From assembly GCA_028641055.1 (NCBI GenBank), contig CM054059.1, positions 106,652,263-106,716,262 of the forward strand: DNA of 64,000 nt, in the 5' to 3' direction. The position numbers and the translations under genes are program-made. The notes beneath the pieces are model-generated. The model worked only from the letters and a program-made list of their open reading frames with translations, did not search any database and was not told where the DNA came from. This DNA is from Alopecurus myosuroides. Lineage: Eukaryota > Streptophyta > Magnoliopsida > Poales > Poaceae. Numbering within the stretch: position 1 is the first letter of the stretch; the number at the start of each line of letters is the position of its first letter. Below, piece after piece: positions 59,740-64,000 of the stretch.

Positions 59740-60330
59740 GATCACTTTTGTTTCAGGGCTTTCCTTTCTCTCCTAAGACTCCAACCAACAAACGAGAGTC
59801 TGATGGGGATTCTGCTTGAGATCTGCGCCCGCTTACCGGGGCAAGCTGGCCATTTAAAATAGGGGAAACAGGAGATGGTAGAAGATGAATATGGCTAGTC
59901 TGTTCTACTGTTTGATTGACAATCATTAGACTATAGGGATGAAGCAAAGGAGCATAACCTACCTTCAACAAGGCTTTCCAACATTTTGAAATCAGGAATT
60001 GTGACCGGAGCAGGTGCTGTTAGAGAACAATTAGCATATTTGCATTTGCGAATTATTAGAGAGAATTCCAAGATAACTCACTAGAATTACGAATGAGATG
60101 GTTCTGATATATTAGCAATATTGAGATCCCCCCATCCCCCTCTTTTTATTCACTTTATTACTTATCTTTATTTCAAAAGATAAGAATTCCAGATAAATAG
60201 ATCCGTATTCCAGTGCGAGCAATTTTTCACAACATAGAAAGGATCCAGTCAAGTAATATAAACATGAACATCGTGAATTAACTGATGCTAAGCCGAGATT
60301 TTGTACCCAATTGTACAAAAAGGGTATATT
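59740..60330 (+). other. Organelle-like DNA with a plastid rpoC1 fragment
   Basis: About 59990-60075 reads in one frame as GIVTGAGAVREQLAYLHLRII.ENS, matching the highly conserved TGAGAxREQLADLDLRIIIENS segment of the plastid RNA polymerase beta' subunit (rpoC1), with Asp to Tyr and Asp to His changes. The flanks do not continue rpoC1, so this is a short fragment. The region left of it (59740-59980) has the base composition and unusual unique look of plant mitochondrial DNA; mitochondrial origin is only suspected. Most likely a nuclear insertion of organelle DNA (plastid DNA possibly via mitochondrion). Confidence 0.5.
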
Positions 60331-60865
60331 GATGATTTTTATGTTTTCTGAACTAAGCCTGGTGCCAGTGCACCGCCCGTGATAGCGATGCCACGTCAGA
60401 TTTTACCCTCACTCTCACCCTAATCTCACCACACTCTCACCCCACGGTGTCAATGCACGGGCTGTAGTGCCAACTCTCATTTCTGTCTCCTCCACATCAG
60501 TATTTATTTTTCAGATGAAGTTATTTCACTCGCTTTTGTTTAGACATTCAAAATAATGCAAGAAAATTATTTTATTCAACTAAAAATGTTACCGATTACA
60601 TTATAAATAAAAAATTACATAAGCTCGAATTACTACTGGACGAAGACATGGCGTCGAGGAGTGGAAATGGAGAGTGGAGGAGATGAAGTGGGGTGTGGAA
60701 TGAGTGAAACCAGGTGGGGGTATTTATAGAGGGTTGGGGATGAAATTTGGAATTTTTTGACATTTTTTTTCGAATTTTTTAGACTGCAACGGATACTTCA
60801 ACGGCTAACTGACGTGGACGAGTCACAGCTCACCACGCCCGCTACCGCCGGGCGACGGATCCACC
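60331..60865. other. Gene-free stretch before CACTA-3
   Basis: Contains a loose inverted repeat (GGTGCCAGTGCACCGCCCGT near 60362 against ACGGGCTGTAGTGCCA near 60456) that may mark a small MITE, then an AG-rich block with GTATTTATAGAGGG (possible TATA box at 60720). No open frame of note. Confidence 0.4.
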
Positions 60866-61626
60866 CACTAGTGGAAAGAGGGCCTTTTGTCCCGGGTCGT
60901 AAGGGCCAGTTGTCCCGGTTGTGCAACCGGGATGGGCTGGCCGGGACAAATGGCCCGTCCCATTGGTCCCGGTTGTGCCAGGACCCGGGATGGTAAGGAT
61001 AGGCCACGTGGCGAACCTGAGCCAGGGAGGTCGTCCCGGTTCGTTCAATGGACCGGGATGGATACTTTTTTGACAAAAACAAATATAATCGTTCAGTTTT
61101 CGCGTCCAGGCCCCACGTTTTTTTGGGCTCCTGTCTCCCAATCCCGAGCCGGCCTCCCCTTCCCCAACCGCGTCCAGGCCCACGTCTTTTATTAAGCCCA
61201 CTGGTCACATTTTTTTGTCAAAAGGACCCACTGGCCCGCGTCTTTTATTATGGTCAGCCAACGGTTCGAAGGGCCCACTGGCCAGCGTGGTCAGTCAATG
61301 GTTTGAAGGGGCCACTGGCCAGCGGCCGTTGGCTGGCTCGCCTGGTCCCTTAAATTAAGACTACAGGACGGTCAAAGGGCCAGTCGCCTCGTCTTCCCGC
61401 CCCGCCTCGGCTTCCCCGTGCCCCCACTTCCCCACGCGCCACGGCTGCAACCGCCGCCACGCCTCGGCTCCTGCCCGCATTCATGGCCGCCTGCAACCGC
61501 CGCCACGTCCAGGCCGCCGGTTGGCATGCCACGTCCAGCCCACCCCGGGTCCTTTTTAAAGGCCCCCCGCCGCCCGTACAACCCATTCACCCCGGCCGCG
61601 CCCAAGGCAGACCAACCATAGCCACC

Positions 61627-62703
61627 ATGTCCCGCTGGTTCGGCAGCGGCTCCGGCAGCGGCTCCGGCAAGCGCCCCAGGAATGAAGGCTCCTCGAGCGG
61701 TGGCGCCGGCCGCGTCCCACCACCGCCGGCGGAGTCCTTCAGCTACGGCCCTGGAGGTGTCCGCCTCGGCGGGACGCCGCGCGTCCCCGCGCCACCTCCG
61801 GCTGCACGCCCGCCGCCCAGCGCCGCGCCCAAAGGCAAGCGGTTCCGCCGGTACGTCCGGGTGGATGAGGCCGAGTGGCACTGGAACAACGCCACGCCGG
61901 TGTTCTATGCCGACGTCCACCTCCCGGACGGCTGGCACCTGAACCCCCAGCGGATCCCTGTGCCGCCGGTCCCGACCGGCCAGGCGCTGCTCGAGGAGAT
62001 CGACCGCCGGCGCGAGCTCCTGCCGGCCCACGTCCGCAGGGAGCGCGTGTACGCGCGCAGCTCCCCCTACTGGGGCGCCTGGCTCGAGCAGGAGCACGAG
62101 CAGCGCCGGCGCTCCTACATCCCCGCCCCCCACGAGGTGGACGTCGAGGACTACCCGCCGCCACCGCCCGGCCGGGAGAGGGAGCTGTGGCTCCTCGAGG
62201 ACATCCCGGAGGACTTCTCCGGGGAGGAGGACCCCGTGCTCCGGGCCGCCATGGAGGATGCCTGCGAGGCCTCTCGCCGCTCACTCGTCGAGAACGAGAT
62301 CAAGCGGTGGGAGCGGGTCGTGGCCGCCGCCCGCGCCGACGCTGCCGCCATGCCGCCACCGCCGCCCCCCGAGCCTACCCCCTGGTGGCACGCGCTCTAC
62401 GCCGAGTATGAGGCGTCCGAGGACCAGCCGCCGCCGCAGCCGCTCCCCCCCGGGCTGGAGTACGGCATGTCCTGGGCCTGGACCGGCGGCGTTTGGGCGC
62501 CGGGGTCGCCGGAGCAGGAGGAGGAGCTGCCCCCTCCGCCGCCGCCGCCGCAGGAGGTGCTGCCCCCGCCACCGCCGATGCCCCCGCCACCGCCGTACGC
62601 GCCTCCGATGCCCCCGATGCCTGCACCCCCGGCCCAGGCGCCGCCTGCCCACCTGTGGCAGCCGCCCCCCTACCAAGAAATCTCCTCCGACGAGGAGGAC
62701 TAG
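61627..62703 (+). CDS. Proline-rich protein encoded by CACTA-3 (function unknown)
   Basis: ATG at 61627 in GCCACCATGT context; one exon, 358 residues, very GC-rich. The N terminus is Gly/Ser/basic (GSGSGSGSGKRPRNE, nuclear-localisation-like), followed by a Pro/Ala linker. A more ordered core at residues about 75-170 (RYVRVDEAEWHWNNATPVFY, LEEIDRRRELLPAHVRRERV) comes next, then an acidic region (EDIPEDFSGEEDP) and a helix with RRSLVENEIKRWERVVAAA. A Pro-Met/Pro tail ends in EISSDEED. No enzyme motif. Similar proline-rich genes occur next to CACTA termini in Triticeae, so it is probably the element's ORF1-type (TNPA-like) partner; that is inference. It starts 760 bases inside the left terminus and is fully open. 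Confidence 0.7.
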   Translation: MSRWFGSGSGSGSGKRPRNEGSSSGGAGRVPPPPAESFSYGPGGVRLGGTPRVPAPPPAARPPPSAAPKGKRFRRYVRVDEAEWHWNNATPVFYADVHLPDGWHLNPQRIPVPPVPTGQALLEEIDRRRELLPAHVRRERVYARSSPYWGAWLEQEHEQRRRSYIPAPHEVDVEDYPPPPPGRERELWLLEDIPEDFSGEEDPVLRAAMEDACEASRRSLVENEIKRWERVVAAARADAAAMPPPPPPEPTPWWHALYAEYEASEDQPPPQPLPPGLEYGMSWAWTGGVWAPGSPEQEEELPPPPPPPQEVLPPPPPMPPPPPYAPPMPPMPAPPAQAPPAHLWQPPPYQEISSDEED

Positions 62704-62706
62704 TAG

Positions 62707-62875
62707 ATCGGCCGGTCGCCTGTGGCCGCGCCGCCGCCCCCATTCTATGTAAGCAAGGCCCCTAGCTACCCCCCAAGAAACGGCCGGCCGCCTGTGGCCG
62801 CGCCGCCGCCCCTTTATGCAAGTACGGCCGGCTGCCTGTGGCCGCGCCGCCCCCTATCTATGTAAGTAAGGCCCC
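62707..62875 (+). repeat. Three short tandem units after the proline-rich gene
   Basis: CGGCCGGYYGCCTGTGGCCG recurs at about 62709, 62783 and 62826, each followed by CGCCGCCGCCCC and a TATGYAAG tract. In the 3' UTR of the proline-rich gene. Confidence 0.8.
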
Positions 62876-62932
62876 TGGCCTTTTTTTAATATAAGTTGTG
62901 TGCCCCCTATTCTACCGTGTCCCTAGCCCATA

Positions 62933-62955
62933 CCCGCCGGCGGTCCGCCGGCGGG
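62933..62955. other. Perfect 23-nt GC palindrome
   Basis: CCCGCCGGCGG, one T, then CCGCCGGCGGG: 11-base arms with a single-base centre. It could form a hairpin in DNA or RNA downstream of the proline-rich gene. Confidence 0.8.
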
Positions 62956-63165
62956 ATCTGACTACTCGTTCCCGCCTCCGGCAGGGCTTCGCCCAGCCAT
63001 GTCCACTCGTACCTGTCCCTGGGGTGTTCGTTCGGCCTGGAGAGAGGGCCGCGATTTTTATACACCTGGGCCTCTAGTCCCGGCCCGTGCAACCAACCGG
63101 GACTAGAGCCCCTTTGGTCCCGGTTGGTACCACGGCCCGGGACCAAAAACAAATTTCGAATTTCG

Positions 63166-63487
63166 GTGGCACCCCTGCGCGCCCAAAATTTTTTAGCGCC
63201 AAAATTTGAAAAGGGTTAAGTTTGCACATTAACAACTTCTATATACTTTCAAATTTGACAAAAATTCCAACATGAAAAATGCTAGAATTTGCAAAACTAA
63301 TTTAAATCCATTTTTCGTTTAACTAAATAATTATTCTAACTATTGAAACTATTAATTATTTTTTCATTTGTATATAATTTGAATATAAAAATGTTACAAT
63401 TTTTGATTTCTCTCGTGATCTTCCTAATTCAAAGCGAGTTGTACCTTATTGACACGGTGAATTTGAGATCTTCGTCTACAACAGAAA
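63166..63487. other. AT-rich stretch without a gene
   Basis: Contains CCAAAATTTTTTAGCGCCAAAATTTG-like short inverted runs; no coding signal. Origin unclear. Confidence 0.4.
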
Positions 63488-63928
63488 CATGTTCTTCAAC
63501 ACCGACAAGTGGCAACCCACCGTATCAATTTGGAATGAATTGCATTCCGTGTACGCTATCATTAGTGAGAGACTTCACGTCGGCAATCTCAATTAAAGTG
63601 CCAGTTTGTGTCTGATCCCACCAACCCCTCAAAATTCTCCTATTAACTTCACCTATCTCAACTCAAATCACTGTCTTCATGTGGATGCCAAGTCTGTGCA
63701 AAGCTATCTCTCCTCCTCCAATACCGGAGAATAAGGACACCATATTAACACCATTGGGAACCATGTTCTTCCACACCGACAAGTGGCAACCCACAGTATC
63801 AATTTGGAATGAATTGCATTCCGTGTACGCTATCATTAGTGAGAGACTTCACGTCGGCAATCTCAATTAAAGTGCCAGTTTGTGTCTGATCCCACCAACC
63901 CCTCAAAATCCTCCTATCAACTTCACCT
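63488..63928. repeat. 167-bp direct duplication, 274-bp offset
   Basis: Positions 63488-63654 and 63762-63928 are nearly identical, from CATGTTCTTC.ACACCGAC to CTTCACCT. Both keep a short open frame (TDKWQPTVSIWNELHS, then SERLHVGNLN stop) of unknown meaning. The 107-bp spacer is unrelated. The window ends 72 bases later. Confidence 0.85.
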
Positions 63929-64000
63929 CTCAAATGCCTTGTCAGTCACACTGTTTTGTGCCTTCCATTTCAGCAACTCCAGTGTGGTACCGAGCTTTGT

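Larger units (their letters stand above)
60866..63165 (+). mobile_element. CACTA element left part (CACTA-3); right end not identified
   Basis: Left end CACTAGTGGAAAGAGGGCC at 60866, the classic Triticeae CACTA terminus, followed by subterminal CCGGTTGTGCAACCGGGA and TTGTCCCGGTT palindromes (60890-61065). Similar GTCCCGGCCCGTGCAACC and GGTCCCGGTTGGTACC motifs recur at 63075-63150, suggesting the right subterminal zone begins there. No ...TAGTG terminus was found near it; the element may be truncated or continue. Confidence 0.6.

Noticed and set aside
61739..62743. Large antisense and shifted frames over the proline-rich gene
   Set aside because: GC-rich shadows; only the plus-strand frame from 61627 has a good start context, an ordered core and acidic C terminus.

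Overview
This is plant nuclear DNA, almost certainly from a Triticeae grass (wheat, Aegilops, barley or rye group). The evidence is the introns with GT/AG borders, the nested large LTR retrotransposons, tRNA-Asp-primed Gypsy LTRs starting TGATACGTC, CACTA transposons with subterminal ACCGG/CCGGT or GTGACGCACC arrays, and a grass-type kaurene synthase-like gene. Only one host gene is clearly visible; nearly everything else is transposable element sequence in several states of decay. The species cannot be fixed from the sequence alone.

Layout, left to right. 1-6178: a minus-strand Gypsy-type element without recognisable pol, with both LTRs (left one cut by the window edge), tRNA-Asp primer site, polypurine tract and a broken gag-region gene. 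6594-10656: a 4.1 kb CACTA element (TSD ATA) carrying an intact two-exon DEDDy 3'-5' exonuclease gene and a 361-bp tandem array. 10696-11105: an imperfect direct repeat upstream of the host gene. 12.5-18.3 kb: a kaurene synthase-like class I diterpene synthase gene (13 exons confirmed by phase, first exon uncertain). Its DDLFD motif is intact, exon 8 is one base out of phase, and introns 9 and 13 hold three related Helitron-like insertions. 18825-23648: a decayed plus-strand Copia element with very short LTRs.

23.6-46.5 kb is a nest three layers deep: an old, heavily decayed plus-strand Copia element was split inside its 3' LTR by a 17 kb minus-strand Maximus/SIRE-like Copia element (TSD ACGTC). 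The right LTR of that element was in turn split by a 4.84 kb solo LTR (TSD GAGAT). The Maximus-like pol is full of stops, but its downstream extra gene is open over 426 codons once a 474-bp intron is removed.

46.5-59.7 kb: a second Gypsy element split by a 12.4 kb CACTA element (TSD CAA) that carries, all on the minus strand, a broken TNP2-type transposase, a second En/Spm-type gene, a Ulp1-like protease gene and a small RNase H1 N-terminal-like protein with a membrane segment. 59.7-60.3 kb holds organelle-like DNA including a plastid rpoC1 fragment. 60866 onward is the left end of a third CACTA element with an intact proline-rich gene; its right end was not found. The window closes in AT-rich DNA with a 167-bp direct duplication.

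The host gene would make a plastid diterpene (gibberellin-type or defence terpenoid) if active; the mobile genes serve their own elements. Most pol and transposase genes are dead, while the exonuclease, the extra gene of the Maximus-like element, the RNase H1-like protein and the proline-rich protein remain open.
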